Positions 1 to 10,456 are shown, counted from the first letter of the stretch. The stretch is DNA of 64,000 nt from Lewinellaceae bacterium (GCA_016712415.1 JADJRC010000018.1:114299-178298); one strand, 5' to 3'. The notes: generated by a model from the letters alone, not told the origin. Program-made: numbers and translations.

Positions 1-52
1 TACTTTTGGACTGGAAAACGATTCCAACTTTTATGAAACAAACCAATCAATT

Positions 53-1480
53 ATGAAGCAATTCGTTACTATTTTCTTTTTGGCAATTTGTCTTCTGATG
101 GTACAGCAAGAGGCATTTGCTCAGCCCAAACACGGCCTGACTTTCAGGGCTTTGTGGTATAATTACGATAACCCCGAGCCCGCATGGGAGGACTGGAGCG
201 ACGTTTTTCAGTCAAACGGCCGGGGCATCGAATTGGCTTACAACCGCCGTCTCGACAACCATACCTGGCTTGTTGTACCGGTAAAAATCGGAACTGCTCG
301 CCGTATTCTCTCTCCGAGCGGCCTGGAGAGCAAAAACGAATTGCTCGCAAACCTCGATGTGCAAGCCCAGCACTACTTCTTTAAATATGATGCCCTCCTC
401 AATCCGTTTGTACATCTCGGCATAGGCTCCTCCTGGAATATTGACGACGATTTCTTTGATTTCAATATCCCGGCAGGGGTGGGACTCAGTCTTAAGTTCC
501 TCGATAACGTTTATGTTAACGTGCAAACCCAATTCCGCTTTTCCCTGGAAAATCGTCCGGGCTGGCACCACGGCCTGGGCGCAACATTCTACTTCGGTGG
601 AGAAGAACCCCCGCCGCCACCTGCTGACCGCGATGGCGACGGCATTCTTGACGTAACGGATAAATGCCCCGACGTACCCGGCGTTGCCGAACTGATGGGC
701 TGCCCCGACCGCGACGGCGACGGCATTGCCGACGGCGACGACCAGTGTCCGGATGAACCCGGCATCGCGACGTTCTTCGGTTGCCCGGATACCGACGGCG
801 ACGGCATCGCCGACAAAGACGATAAATGCCCGAAAGAGGCAGGCCCCGCAGCTACCGGCGGCTGTCCTGACCGCGACGGCGACGGCGTGGTCGACAGAGA
901 AGACCGCTGCCCGGATCAAAAAGGCCTGGCAACCCTGCAGGGCTGTCCCGACCGCGACGGCGACGGCATTCGCGACGGCGATGATGATTGCCCCGATCAG
1001 AAAGGCACCGTAGCCATGCGCGGCTGTCCCGACCAGGATGGCGACGGCGTTGCAGACAAAGATGACCGCTGCCCGGATAAAGCCGGCCCTGCCAGCAATA
1101 AAGGCTGTCCGGAAATCAAACAGGAAGACAAAGCCAAACTGGAACGCGCCATCAAACTGGTTCAATTCCAAAGCGGCAGCGCCACCCTGCTGAAGTCATC
1201 CTACCCTGTACTTGATGAAGTGGTATCGGTTATGAACCAGTACCCGGAATACAGCCTCAATATCAGCGGTCACACAGACGCTTCTGGCGATGACAAGATG
1301 AATCAGTCGCTCTCCGAGCGTCGCGCCAAAACCTGCTACGACTACCTGGTCAGCAAAGGCATCGCCGCCGGACGGATGGCGCATGCAGGCTACGGCGAGA
1401 CCAAGCCCGTTGCCGACAACAAAACCGCTGCCGGTCGCGCGCAAAACCGCCGCGTTGAATTCGAACTGTACGTGAAATAA
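53..1480 (+). CDS. OmpA-family outer membrane protein with thrombospondin type 3 repeats
   Basis: A 475-residue secreted protein that probably anchors the outer membrane to peptidoglycan. It opens with a signal peptide (cleavage after the AFA of about residues 21-23). An N-terminal beta-barrel-like half (about 24-185) is followed by a short proline stretch and six tandem calcium-binding thrombospondin-3 type repeats of the D-D-G-D-G...D-D-C-P form (about 192-350). The C-terminal 105 residues are an OmpA/MotB peptidoglycan-binding domain, with the SGHTDASG segment and the NRRVEF end. Such OmpA/TSP3 fusions are common in Bacteroidota. It is a single gene ended by a strong terminator. The repeats make long spurious ORFs on the other strand. 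Confidence 0.95.
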   Translation: MKQFVTIFFLAICLLMVQQEAFAQPKHGLTFRALWYNYDNPEPAWEDWSDVFQSNGRGIELAYNRRLDNHTWLVVPVKIGTARRILSPSGLESKNELLANLDVQAQHYFFKYDALLNPFVHLGIGSSWNIDDDFFDFNIPAGVGLSLKFLDNVYVNVQTQFRFSLENRPGWHHGLGATFYFGGEEPPPPPADRDGDGILDVTDKCPDVPGVAELMGCPDRDGDGIADGDDQCPDEPGIATFFGCPDTDGDGIADKDDKCPKEAGPAATGGCPDRDGDGVVDREDRCPDQKGLATLQGCPDRDGDGIRDGDDDCPDQKGTVAMRGCPDQDGDGVADKDDRCPDKAGPASNKGCPEIKQEDKAKLERAIKLVQFQSGSATLLKSSYPVLDEVVSVMNQYPEYSLNISGHTDASGDDKMNQSLSERRAKTCYDYLVSKGIAAGRMAHAGYGETKPVADNKTAAGRAQNRRVEFELYVK

Positions 1481-1498
1481 ACAATCCCCCACACGGGC

Positions 1499-1539
1499 AA
1501 CGTGAGTCATTCCAACCCTGGAATGGCTCACGTTTTTTT
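1499..1539 (+). terminator. Intrinsic terminator after the OmpA-family gene
   Basis: A 16-base stem (1499-1514 pairing with 1519-1534, one G-T wobble) with a 4-base loop is followed directly by a run of seven T. It lies 18 bases after the stop codon and separates the OmpA-family gene from valS. Confidence 0.93.
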
Positions 1540-1595
1540 AGCGCCTAACGGAACAAAGCCCTGTTTGCTTCTTGTTCTTTCCGGCTCAGGCGCGT

Positions 1596-1603
1596 TACCT
1601 TTG
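1596..1603 (+). promoter_or_regulatory. Bacteroidota-type -7 promoter element for valS
   Basis: TACCTTTG fits the Bacteroidota -7 consensus TAnnTTTG, with a TTG at 1572-1574 at the distance expected for the -33 element. The box lies inside the longest possible valS reading frame, which supports the internal ATG at 1638 as the real start. Confidence 0.7.
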
Positions 1604-1637
1604 CCGCCCTCATTTTAATATTCGCAATACTGCTGCC

Positions 1638-4319
1638 ATGGATTTATCTACCCGTTACAACCCGTCTGAAACTGAAGAGCGCTGGTATGCCCACTGGGAA
1701 AGCCGCGGCTATTTCAGGTCCGTTCCGGATGATCGCGAACCCTTTACGATCGTTATTCCTCCGCCGAATGTGACGGGTGTGTTGCATATGGGGCACATGC
1801 TGAACAATACCATCCAGGATATTCTCATCCGGAAAGCCCGCCTCGACGGGAAAAACGCCTGCTGGGTGCCCGGCACCGACCACGCCAGTATCGCCACAGA
1901 AGCCAAGGTGGTGCAATGGCTGCGCAAGGAGAAAAAACTGCGCAAGTCTGATATCAGCAGGGAGCAATTCATGGAGTATGCCTATCAATGGAAAGACAAA
2001 TACGGCGGCATCATCCTGAAACAGTTGCGTAAACTCGGCGCTTCCTGCGATTGGGACCGCACGGCGTTTACGATGGACAAGGGCTACTACGATGACGTGA
2101 TCCGGACTTTTGTCTACCTTTATAAAAAAGGAAAACTGTACCGGGGACTGCGCATGGTCAACTGGGACCCGGAGGCAAAAACAGTGCTGTCGAACGAAGA
2201 AGTATTGCACAATGAAGAACAATCCCAATTGTTTTACATTAAATACCTGCTTGAAGATTCTGACAATGAGGGAATTACGATTGCCACCCAGCGCCCGGAG
2301 ACAATTTTTGCCGACGTGGCCGTTGCGGTGAATCCCAGGGATACCCGATACAAGAGCATGGTAGGGAAAATGGTGCGCATTCCTCTTATCGACCGCCCCA
2401 TCCCGGTGATAGCCGATGATTACGTGGATGTGGAGTTCGGTACAGGCGCCCTGAAAATCACCCCTGCCCACGACCAGAACGACTATGAGGTTGGACAACG
2501 TCATAACCTGGAAGTCCTGGATACTATTGCCGATGACGGCCGGATCAATGACGTATGTACCTACAAACCCATTGTTGGGCTGGACCGTTTTGAAGCGCGG
2601 AAGCAGATGCAACCTGCTCTGGAGGCCAGTGGAAATCTTGTAAAAATGGAAGAATACACCACCAGCATAGGCAGGTCTGAGCGCACCAATGCTGTAGTGG
2701 AGCCCAAATTGTCGTTACAGTGGTTTGTGGATATGACCAGTCTCGGCGCGCCGGCATTAAAAGCCGTAATGGACGAACAGGTCAAATTTTACCCGCCGAG
2801 TTTTCAGAACCTGTACCGCAACTGGATGGAAAACCTCCGGGACTGGTGCATTTCCCGCCAGTTGTGGTGGGGACAACGTATACCCGCCTGGTACCTTAAA
2901 TCGGAAGGTCCCAGCAAGGAAACATTTGTTTTTGTTGCCTCAACTGCCGATGAAGCCCTGGCTATCGCCAGAAAAGAGACCGGCAACCCCAATCTCGGCA
3001 TGGATGACTTGCGGCAGGACGAAGATGTGCTCGATACCTGGGCCTCCTCCTGGCTTTGGCCGATCAGCGTATTCGACGGTTTCAACAAACCCGACGGTGA
3101 ATTCAAGTACTATTACCCGACGAACGTACTCGTGACTGGTTGGGATATCATCTTTTTCTGGGTTGCCCGTATGATCATGGCCGGCTTTGAGTTTAAAGGC
3201 CAGAAACCGTTTAAAGATGTGTACTTCACCGGCATGGTCCGGGACAAACAGCGCCGGAAAATGTCGAAATCACTCGGCAACTCGCCCGATGCCCTGAAAC
3301 TGCTGGAAGATTTCGGCGCCGACGGGGTGCGCTACGGACTCATGTCGAGCGCTGCTGCCGGCGGCGATATCCTGTTCGATGACAAACTTTGCGAAAACGG
3401 CCGCAACTTCTGCAACAAACTCTGGAATGCCCTCCGCCTCGTAAAAGGCTGGCAACAAAGCGAAACGGCCGAAAGTGAAGAAATCGCCCGGAAAAATGCA
3501 CTTGCCGTGCGCTGGCTTCGGGAGAAATTCAACCAGGTACTTACCGAGGTGGAAGAGGATTTCCGGACGTTCAGGCTAAGCGAGGGCCTGCTCTCCTTGT
3601 ATGGGTTTATCTGGGACGATTTCTGCTCCTGGTACCTCGAGATGATCAAGCCCGGCTACGAACAGCCTATCGACCGGGCCACCTACGCCGCTACGCTCGA
3701 CCTTTATTCCGATATTGTAGTCGCGCTGCATCCCTTCATGCCGTTTATTACGGAAGAACTGTGGCATCAATTGCGCGAACGGTCCGACGGCGACGATTGT
3801 ATCGTCCAGCGCTATCCCAAGGCCGGCAAGTCCGACCAGTCGCTGATCGGCAAGGTCGAAGCCGCCAAGGATATTATTGCCAGAATACGCGACCTGCGCA
3901 ACCAAAACCAGATCAAACCACGCGATCCGCTGATCCTGCAGGTGCAGGACGGCAGCAGCGCGCAGGCGTTGTTTGCACAGGAAGGTCTGCGCGAGATGGT
4001 GGTAAAGCTCGCCGTGCTCAGCGAACTGAGCCTGGTGGACTCAGAACCGGCCAATGCAAAATCCTTTATTTCGGGCACCGATAAGTTCTATGTGGTACTG
4101 AACAAGGAAATTGACGTAGCGGCAGAGTGCGCCAGGATCAAAGAAGAACTGGACTATCAGCGGGGATTTGTACGTTCGATAGAAGGAAAACTCTCCAATG
4201 AGCGCTTTGTGAACAATGCACCGACGGAAATCGTAGAAAATGAACGGAAAAAACTTGCCGATGGCCTGGAACGCATTCAAATGCTGGAAGAAAGCCGGAA
4301 AAGTTTGGGCTGTTCCTGA
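1638..4319 (+). CDS. valS: Valine--tRNA ligase
   Basis: Charges tRNA-Val with valine in the cytoplasm. The class I synthetase signature HMGH is at residues 50-53 within PPPNVTGVLHMGH, and KMSKS is at about 541-545. The CP1 editing domain lies between them, and the C-terminus (about 820-893) is the valyl-type coiled-coil tRNA-binding arm. Length of 893 residues is normal for the Bacteroidota enzyme. The frame stays open from 1572, but the first 22 codons overlap a promoter box, so the ATG at 1638 is chosen. The following gene overlaps its 3' end in another frame. Confidence 0.98.
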   Translation: MDLSTRYNPSETEERWYAHWESRGYFRSVPDDREPFTIVIPPPNVTGVLHMGHMLNNTIQDILIRKARLDGKNACWVPGTDHASIATEAKVVQWLRKEKKLRKSDISREQFMEYAYQWKDKYGGIILKQLRKLGASCDWDRTAFTMDKGYYDDVIRTFVYLYKKGKLYRGLRMVNWDPEAKTVLSNEEVLHNEEQSQLFYIKYLLEDSDNEGITIATQRPETIFADVAVAVNPRDTRYKSMVGKMVRIPLIDRPIPVIADDYVDVEFGTGALKITPAHDQNDYEVGQRHNLEVLDTIADDGRINDVCTYKPIVGLDRFEARKQMQPALEASGNLVKMEEYTTSIGRSERTNAVVEPKLSLQWFVDMTSLGAPALKAVMDEQVKFYPPSFQNLYRNWMENLRDWCISRQLWWGQRIPAWYLKSEGPSKETFVFVASTADEALAIARKETGNPNLGMDDLRQDEDVLDTWASSWLWPISVFDGFNKPDGEFKYYYPTNVLVTGWDIIFFWVARMIMAGFEFKGQKPFKDVYFTGMVRDKQRRKMSKSLGNSPDALKLLEDFGADGVRYGLMSSAAAGGDILFDDKLCENGRNFCNKLWNALRLVKGWQQSETAESEEIARKNALAVRWLREKFNQVLTEVEEDFRTFRLSEGLLSLYGFIWDDFCSWYLEMIKPGYEQPIDRATYAATLDLYSDIVVALHPFMPFITEELWHQLRERSDGDDCIVQRYPKAGKSDQSLIGKVEAAKDIIARIRDLRNQNQIKPRDPLILQVQDGSSAQALFAQEGLREMVVKLAVLSELSLVDSEPANAKSFISGTDKFYVVLNKEIDVAAECARIKEELDYQRGFVRSIEGKLSNERFVNNAPTEIVENERKKLADGLERIQMLEESRKSLGCS

Positions 4320-4893
4320 TCTGTATGGTTTGTTCCTGCCCTTTATTTTGTTGCTGTCCCTGAACCTTGCCGGCCCGGCTGCAACCGGCCACCCTGATCC
4401 CGACACGCCGGGTATCTATTTGCGATTTAAACAAAGAGAGATGCTGCTGTTGCACCCCATGCGCCGCGGCCCCGGTGGTTACCTGCCCCGGAACAACTTC
4501 AACAATGCCAAACTCGATACGCTCAGCAACTGGTTCAATCCGGAGAAAAAGTATATCGAGATCATCCGGCAGGACAATCCCGTGCAGCCGACCATCGGCA
4601 TGGCGCTCGGCTTTGAATTTGACGAGGAGAACGGGGAATTTCCCTACACACCGGCATACGCTACGCTTCAACTGAAAAACTTCGCCTGGGGTGGGGTAGA
4701 GTTCAGTCCACGCGATACCTTGAACTACACCGGCGTATCAAACGACGTCAGCAACGACATCAATATCGAAATAACCGGCTTCCGGAACGATACCATTACG
4801 GGCACTTTCTCCGGACTTCTGCTTAGCGGGGCAGGCCCCATGGCCCCTGTAGAGGACGGGCGCTTTCACGTGAAGGTGTACAGGGTCAACTAG
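4240..4893 (+). CDS. Hypothetical secreted or membrane-anchored protein
   Basis: I do not recognise the family. The product has up to 217 residues with a hydrophobic segment near the N-terminus (about 29-47, LYGLFLPFILLLSLNLA) that could be a signal peptide or anchor, and a beta-rich remainder. The longest frame starts at 4240 and a second ATG is at 4261; both starts lie inside the 3' end of valS in a different frame, so it is likely co-transcribed with valS. The real start could lie even closer to the hydrophobic segment at a non-ATG codon. It converges on the nuclease gene on the other strand with a 5-base gap. Confidence 0.7.
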   Translation: MNGKNLPMAWNAFKCWKKAGKVWAVPDLYGLFLPFILLLSLNLAGPAATGHPDPDTPGIYLRFKQREMLLLHPMRRGPGGYLPRNNFNNAKLDTLSNWFNPEKKYIEIIRQDNPVQPTIGMALGFEFDEENGEFPYTPAYATLQLKNFAWGGVEFSPRDTLNYTGVSNDVSNDINIEITGFRNDTITGTFSGLLLSGAGPMAPVEDGRFHVKVYRVN

Positions 4894-4898
4894 ACTGC

Positions 4899-5954
4899 CT
4901 ATTTTTTCTTCAGGAAAAACAGGTAAACGGGCAGGTGATCGCTGTAACCGTTGATAAAGATATCTCCGACGAAGGTTCTGAACGGGTATCCCCGGAACGC
5001 GCCTTCTGTTTGCAGCAGCCAGGGCTGACGAAAAACCTTGGTGCTGTACAACTGCCACCCGCCAACTTTTTTCGATACCAGGCCTTCCGATACAATAATC
5101 TGGTCGAACAAATTCCAGGCATCCCGGTAGGCAAGTGTTCCGCTGCCTTCTTTGAACAGGTCGTACATAGGGTTGTACAAGTCTCCGTCTTTCATCTTGT
5201 CGGTTTTGCCCCTTGCCCGCAATACGGTCGATACACTCTTGTTGTTCGGGTCGTCGTTGAGGTCGCCCATCACAAGAATCTTGGCATTCGGATCGACTGA
5301 CTGAAGGCTGTCGACAATATGCCGGCAAACGGCTGCCGCTGCAGCACGCGCCCAGGCTGACCCGGACTCACCGCCTCTGCGGGAAGGCCAGTGCCCGACC
5401 ATCACATGGATCTGCTCACCATCGATGGTACCCGTGGCGTATAAAATATCACGGGTAAAGTCTTCCTCGCCTGTTTTGGGGTCTTTCAGCGACACGGGGA
5501 AGGCTTTGGCGCCGGAAAAGGCAAAATATTTGGGCTGGTAAAGCAAGCCTGCATCAATGCCGCGTTCGTCGGGAGAGTCAAAGTGAATGATCTGGTAATT
5601 CCGGTCTTTTAATTCGGGCTGTGCGACAAGGTCTTCCAGCACTTTGCGGTTTTCCACTTCGGCGACACCTAACAGCGCCACACCGTCCGGCGTCAGTTCG
5701 GTAGCCAGTTGGCTTATCACTTTGGCCATGTTTGCCTGCTTGGAAATATATTTTTCGGTATTCCACAGCAACCTGCCATTGGGCAGAAAATCGGCATCGT
5801 TGGTGGTGGGTGAATCGATCGTATCGAACAGATTCTCAAGGTTGTAGAAACCTATAGCGGCAAGTTTGTACTCAGCGGTATTCCGATCCTTCTGAGCCAT
5901 CATGGCCAGCGGCGTGAGGAGCAGAAAAAATGCAATTGTCAGGTAAGTCTTCAT
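4899..5954 (-). CDS. Secreted endonuclease/exonuclease/phosphatase family protein
   Basis: A DNase I-fold hydrolase of 351 residues, probably acting outside the cytoplasm on nucleic acid or another phosphodiester. A clear signal peptide ends in MMAQ at about residue 20. Family motifs are visible: NLENLFDT near residue 40, GVAEVENRKVLEDL with the metal-binding glutamate, VGHWPSRRGGE in the middle, MGDLNDDP with the catalytic Asp/Asn, and YSDHLPV near the C-terminus. It is divergent from a TonB receptor and a DUF5689 lipoprotein. As I recall, these three families often sit together in Bacteroidota, suggesting an extracellular nuclease and uptake system; the substrate is not shown by sequence. 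Confidence 0.92.
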   Translation of the reverse strand: MKTYLTIAFFLLLTPLAMMAQKDRNTAEYKLAAIGFYNLENLFDTIDSPTTNDADFLPNGRLLWNTEKYISKQANMAKVISQLATELTPDGVALLGVAEVENRKVLEDLVAQPELKDRNYQIIHFDSPDERGIDAGLLYQPKYFAFSGAKAFPVSLKDPKTGEEDFTRDILYATGTIDGEQIHVMVGHWPSRRGGESGSAWARAAAAAVCRHIVDSLQSVDPNAKILVMGDLNDDPNNKSVSTVLRARGKTDKMKDGDLYNPMYDLFKEGSGTLAYRDAWNLFDQIIVSEGLVSKKVGGWQLYSTKVFRQPWLLQTEGAFRGYPFRTFVGDIFINGYSDHLPVYLFFLKKK

Positions 5955-6060
5955 ACGGTAAAATTATTAACCGGGGGCAAAGGAACAGCAAATAATACTT
6001 TTCCGTCGCCTGCTTACAATAAATTAATCCCGGAATCCCTTCCGGGATAAAAGGCATTTT

Positions 6061-6068
6061 TACCTTTG
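6061..6068 (+). promoter_or_regulatory. -7 promoter element for the TonB receptor gene
   Basis: TACCTTTG matches TAnnTTTG and lies 64 bases before the receptor start codon, in the divergent region between the nuclease and receptor genes. Confidence 0.6.
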
Positions 6069-6132
6069 TGCGCCTTTTAGTCGCCTTTATCCCGCCTGCT
6101 TTTGACTTTACCTCACAACTTACATTTACTGA

Positions 6133-8954
6133 ATGATTCGAAAACTCCTTTTTCTCTGTCTGCTCACCATAGTAGCGCAGGCTGTAAGTGCGCAAAAAAC
6201 AACCCTTCAGGGGGTAGTTAAAGACGCCGAAAGCGGACAACCGCTCTCCGACGCCGCAGTCGTTGTAACCGGATCAGGCCAGGTGGCCGCCACCGACAAC
6301 GAAGGCCGCTTCAAATTACCGGACTGAGTTGCACCAGTTGCACCCTCAGCGTTACACGACGGCTACAAACCTGTTGATTTGACAATCAGCGGCAATGCCC
6401 GCTCAAAACCGGTGGAGGTTCTGTTGAATAAACTTCAGAACAATGAACTCCAGCAGGTCGACATTCCGACCATTACCCTGGCGGAAGCGGAATCGCAGGA
6501 AGGCGGCGCCGGCGAAGTGGCCAACCTGCTGCATGCATCGCGCGATGTCTTTCAAAACACCTCCGGATTTGCATGGAGCCCCTTCCGCTTTCGCGAGCGG
6601 GGCTACGACAGCGGCCTTTTTCTGACCTATATCAATGGCGTGCCGTTTAATGATCTGGAAACCGGGTTTACGCCTTATGGCGAATTCGGCGGCCTGAATG
6701 ATGTCTTGCGTATCCGCACCAGTTCAGTGGGCCTGGATGCTGCTGATTTTTCTTTGGCGACCTGGGCGGCGCCACCACCATAGATACCCGCGCGGCTGTC
6801 CAGCGCAAACAGATACGGGCCTCCTACGCAGTAAGCAACAGGACCTACCGCAACCGCCTGATGCTGACAGCCAGTACCGGTCTCATGCCGGGTGGCTGGG
6901 CTGTCACCCTGTCGGGCAGCAAGCGCTGGGCGCAGGAAGGTTTCGTTCCCGGAACCCTTTACGACGGCTATTCTTATTTCGCTTCGATTGACAAAAAAAT
7001 AAATCTTCGTCAAAGCCTCAACCTGACTGTTTTTGGGGCCCCGACAAGACGAGGCCGTTCTGCGGATTCGTTTCAGGAAATGTTCGACATCGCAGGCACC
7101 AATTACTACAACCCGCTGTGGGGCTATTGGAACGGTGAAAAACGCAATTCATCTACTGTATATAACCACCAGCCAACCGCCATACTGCGATACGACCTTG
7201 CACCCTCGGATCGCACGAAAATTACCGCAGCCGTTTACGGTCAAAAAGGTGTAAACGACTTCACACGCCTGAACTTTATCAACGGTCTTAATCCCGCGCC
7301 CGATTTTAACCGCCGCCTGCCCAGCAGTCTGGAAGACCCCGCGCAGGCCGCCCTTTGGGCCGAATTGCTCGCTTCGGATGAATCGCTTCGACAAATAGAC
7401 TGGGCCTCCCTTTATGCCTCAAACCTCAACAACCCAAATACCGTAACAGACGCCAATGGAGTTGCCCGCAACACTGTATCAGGCATTAACTCGATCTATA
7501 TTCTTGAAAACCAACGCTCTAAGAATACTGAAGCCGGCGCCAACGTCTACCTCAGCCATACTTTCAACCCGCGCGTAAGTCTCAACGGAGGCGGCCAGTA
7601 CCAATGGTACAAGGGCCAAAACTTCAAATTGATCGACGATCTGCTCGGGGGTGATTACTGGGTCGATTGGGACTTTTTCGGCAATTTCGACAACCAGACC
7701 AACCCTTTGGCGCGCAACAGCGACATCCGTACCCCCAATAGAATTGTCGGCGAAGGGGATGTATTCGGCTGGGACTACAATGAAAACATCCGACGCAGCA
7801 AAGGCTGGGCACAACTTCAGTTCTCATTGCCGCAAGTGCAGGTATTCTTTGGTGGAGAAGTTGGCCAAAGTTCCATGTGGCGCACTGGAAACATGCAAAA
7901 CGGCCGCTTCCCCAACCGCTCCCTGGGTGATTCCGAGAAGGTTTCTTTTACCACCTATTCCGTAAAAGGCGGTGCGACATGGAAACTGAACGGTCGTAAC
8001 TATCTGTATGCCAATGGCTATTACGGCACCAAGGCGCCGCTGTTCCGCAATACCTTTATTGCGCCGCGCACCCGCGATCTCGTTGTGCCCGATCTTGAGG
8101 TTTCCAAAACGCAGAGCATCGAGGGTGGATACCTGCTCCGTTCACCCAACTACAAGGCACGAATAACCGGCTATCTGACGGAATTCAAGAACGAAACGGA
8201 GAACATCTTCGTCAGCGCCTGGTCGGTAGGCCGGATCATCGACGAACTCGATCTCGGTTCGCTAAACCTCGGCGACGACGCCAGTTTCCTCGAACAACCC
8301 GTATTCTTCGGCTCCGCCATACTCAAGGGTGTGGAACGGCGGCATGCAGGCATCGAGGCTGCCATCGAGGCAAAACCGGTGCCGAGCTGGGTATTTACCG
8401 CAGCCACATCCGTTGGCAAATATATCTACACGGCACGGCCCAACCTGTTGTTGTCGCTCGACAACGGCGGCACGCAAATCTTCGACGGCGGCATCGTATA
8501 CCAGGAAAACTTCTACGTCCCCCGAACACCGCAAACAACGGCATCGCTGGGCATAAAATACGAATCGCGCCGTTTCTGGTTTGCCTCGCTGACCCTGAAT
8601 TATGCCGACAATTTCTACTATGAATTTGACCGGGCCCGCCGCACTTCGCGATTCGTAAGCGGTCTTACACCGGCATCGCCGATCTGGAATACCATCGTAG
8701 AGCAGCAAAAAGCACCCTCTGCCTACACGCTCGACTTTTTCGGCGGCAAATCGTGGCTGATCAAACGCAAATACTATATTTATCTCAATGCCGGCGTCAA
8801 CAACATTCTGAACAACAAGGATATCGTTATTTCCGGCAGGGAATCTTACCGCAACGCTTTCCGCAATGACGTGAGCGATCCGCGGTTTTACACCTCTGAA
8901 TTGCTCTACGGTTATGGCACCAACTTTTTTGTGTCCCTGACCCTGCGCATCTGA
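6133..8954 (+). pseudogene. TonB-dependent receptor with carboxypeptidase-like domain, frameshifted
   Basis: Outer membrane receptor read in three pieces. Piece one (6133-6327) has a signal peptide and the start of a CarboxypepD_reg-like domain. Piece two (6379-6783) continues that domain and holds the plug. Piece three (from about 6750 to 8954) is the 22-strand-type barrel ending in an aromatic strand (FFVSLTLRI). Two compensating single-base errors near 6320 and 6356 restore a continuous domain. A third, at the T5 tract 6747-6751, interrupts the conserved FGDLGG motif; one added T restores it. The damage sits in homopolymers and the rest of the frame is intact, so assembly error is more likely than decay. 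It probably imports a product of the adjacent nuclease. Confidence 0.88.
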
Positions 8955-8956
8955 TT

Positions 8957-8964
8957 TAACTTTG
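8957..8964 (+). promoter_or_regulatory. -7 promoter element before the DUF5689 lipoprotein
   Basis: TAACTTTG fits TAnnTTTG and starts two bases after the receptor stop codon, 33 bases before the next ATG, so the lipoprotein may have its own promoter besides read-through. Confidence 0.5.
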
Positions 8965-8996
8965 TCACAACTTATCTTCACGTCTTTCACATCAAT

Positions 8997-10349
8997 ATGA
9001 AAACCACGTTTTCGATGAAAAATATACCTTTCTTCTCCACTTTGCTGGCAGCCGTGTTGTTGATTGCCGGTTTCACTGCATGTGTCAAAACCGAATTCGA
9101 CCAGCCCCCGGCAGGCGGAGAGCCCATCACGCTCAACGTCAATAAAACCATCAAAGAACTCAAGGCCCTGCATGTAACCCCGGGTGGTTTCGACAAGATT
9201 ACTGAAGACATCATCATTGGCGGTGAAGTGGTCATGGACGACCGTTCGGGCAACTACTACAAAACCCTGGTCATTCAGGATGCAACCGGAGGTATCGAAG
9301 TCAAATTCAACGACGGCTTCCTGTATCAGCAAATGCCCGTGGGAAGGACCGTATACATCCGCTGCCAGGACCTTATGCTGACGGATTACGCCGGCCTGAC
9401 CCAGCTTATCGGCAGCACTGTCGAGGAAGGCGGCCAGTTGAGTGATGTAGGCCTTACAGAAGCCCAGGTACGCCAAAAAATTGCAAAGGGCATTTACAAC
9501 GACGTTCCCGTTGCCCCCAAAGAAGTGTCGATCGCAGACATAAACGACGACCTGCTGAGCACCTACATCCGCCTGTCAGACGTCGAGTTCATCAAGGCGG
9601 ATACCGCCAAAACCTGGGCAGACCCCATTACCAAATTCAGCCTGAACCGTACCATGCAGGACTGCAACGGCCTTCAACTTATCGTACGCACCAGCGGCTA
9701 TTGCGACTTTGCCAGCCTTAAGACACCCACGGGCAAAGGAACGATCGAGGGGGTACTGGGCGCCTTCAACGGTACCTATCAGTTGTACCTGCGCGACGAA
9801 ACGGGCGCCGTAATGGACAGCCTGCGCTGCGGCGCCATTGATCCCAACGCCCCGGGGCTGGCCAGCCTCGACGAGAAATTCGATGCTGTCACGGCAAATG
9901 CCGACATTGAATTGCCGGGTTGGGTGAATGTATCGGTACAGGGCAACCGTATCTGGAGGGGAGCCTCCTTCTCCGGCGACAAATTCGCCTCTGCAACCGC
10001 CTTCTCTTCCGGACTGGCAGCAATGGAAACCTGGATGATCACACCGCCGCTCGACCTGAAAACGCAAAAGACCCTGACTTTTGAAACATCGTCGGGCTAC
10101 TGGAAACACGATGGTTTTACCGTCTGGGTTTCAACCGATTTTAACGGCCAGAACCCTGCAACAGCCACCTGGACACAGTTGAACTACACCCTTCCGCCCG
10201 CCAATACCAATGGGTATTCTGATTTTGTGCCTTCGGGCAACATCCAGTTGCCGGTATTCAACGGCAAAGGCTATATCGGGTTCAAATACACCGGCGACGC
10301 CACCTCGAATACCACAACCTGGCGTTTCGACGATGTAAGAGTTCAATAA
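8997..10349 (+). CDS. DUF5689 / choice-of-anchor J domain lipoprotein
   Basis: A 450-residue surface or periplasmic lipoprotein. The signal peptide ends in a lipobox (FTAC), with a second possible start (MKNIPFF) six codons in. The first half has the DUF5689 pattern, an OB-like region with IGGEVVMDDRSGNYYKTLVIQD followed by a paired-strand repeat of the type 'VYIRCQDL...YAGLTQLIGS'. The second half (about 285-450) looks like a choice-of-anchor J jelly-roll ending in WRFDDVRV. It follows the TonB receptor and is probably part of the same uptake/degradation locus. A precise biochemical role is not known to me. Confidence 0.88.
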   Translation: MKTTFSMKNIPFFSTLLAAVLLIAGFTACVKTEFDQPPAGGEPITLNVNKTIKELKALHVTPGGFDKITEDIIIGGEVVMDDRSGNYYKTLVIQDATGGIEVKFNDGFLYQQMPVGRTVYIRCQDLMLTDYAGLTQLIGSTVEEGGQLSDVGLTEAQVRQKIAKGIYNDVPVAPKEVSIADINDDLLSTYIRLSDVEFIKADTAKTWADPITKFSLNRTMQDCNGLQLIVRTSGYCDFASLKTPTGKGTIEGVLGAFNGTYQLYLRDETGAVMDSLRCGAIDPNAPGLASLDEKFDAVTANADIELPGWVNVSVQGNRIWRGASFSGDKFASATAFSSGLAAMETWMITPPLDLKTQKTLTFETSSGYWKHDGFTVWVSTDFNGQNPATATWTQLNYTLPPANTNGYSDFVPSGNIQLPVFNGKGYIGFKYTGDATSNTTTWRFDDVRVQ

Positions 10350-10432
10350 CAAATCACATCCTCGCTGGAAATTTGCGACGGGCAACGACATCAAGTTGTT
10401 GCCCATCGCAACGTTTTTACCTGTCCCGTCGT

Positions 10433-10440
10433 TATTTTTG
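10433..10440 (+). promoter_or_regulatory. -7 promoter element for the DUF5683 gene
   Basis: TATTTTTG matches TAnnTTTG and is 16 bases before the ATG at 10457. It lies within the longer alternative reading frame and so supports the internal start. Confidence 0.6.
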
Positions 10441-10456
10441 CCCAATAACGCAGATT

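Noticed and set aside
212..1171. Long minus-strand ORF opposite the OmpA-family gene
   Set aside because: It is a shadow of the Asp/Gly-rich repeats; the plus frame has a signal peptide, TSP3 repeats and an OmpA domain.
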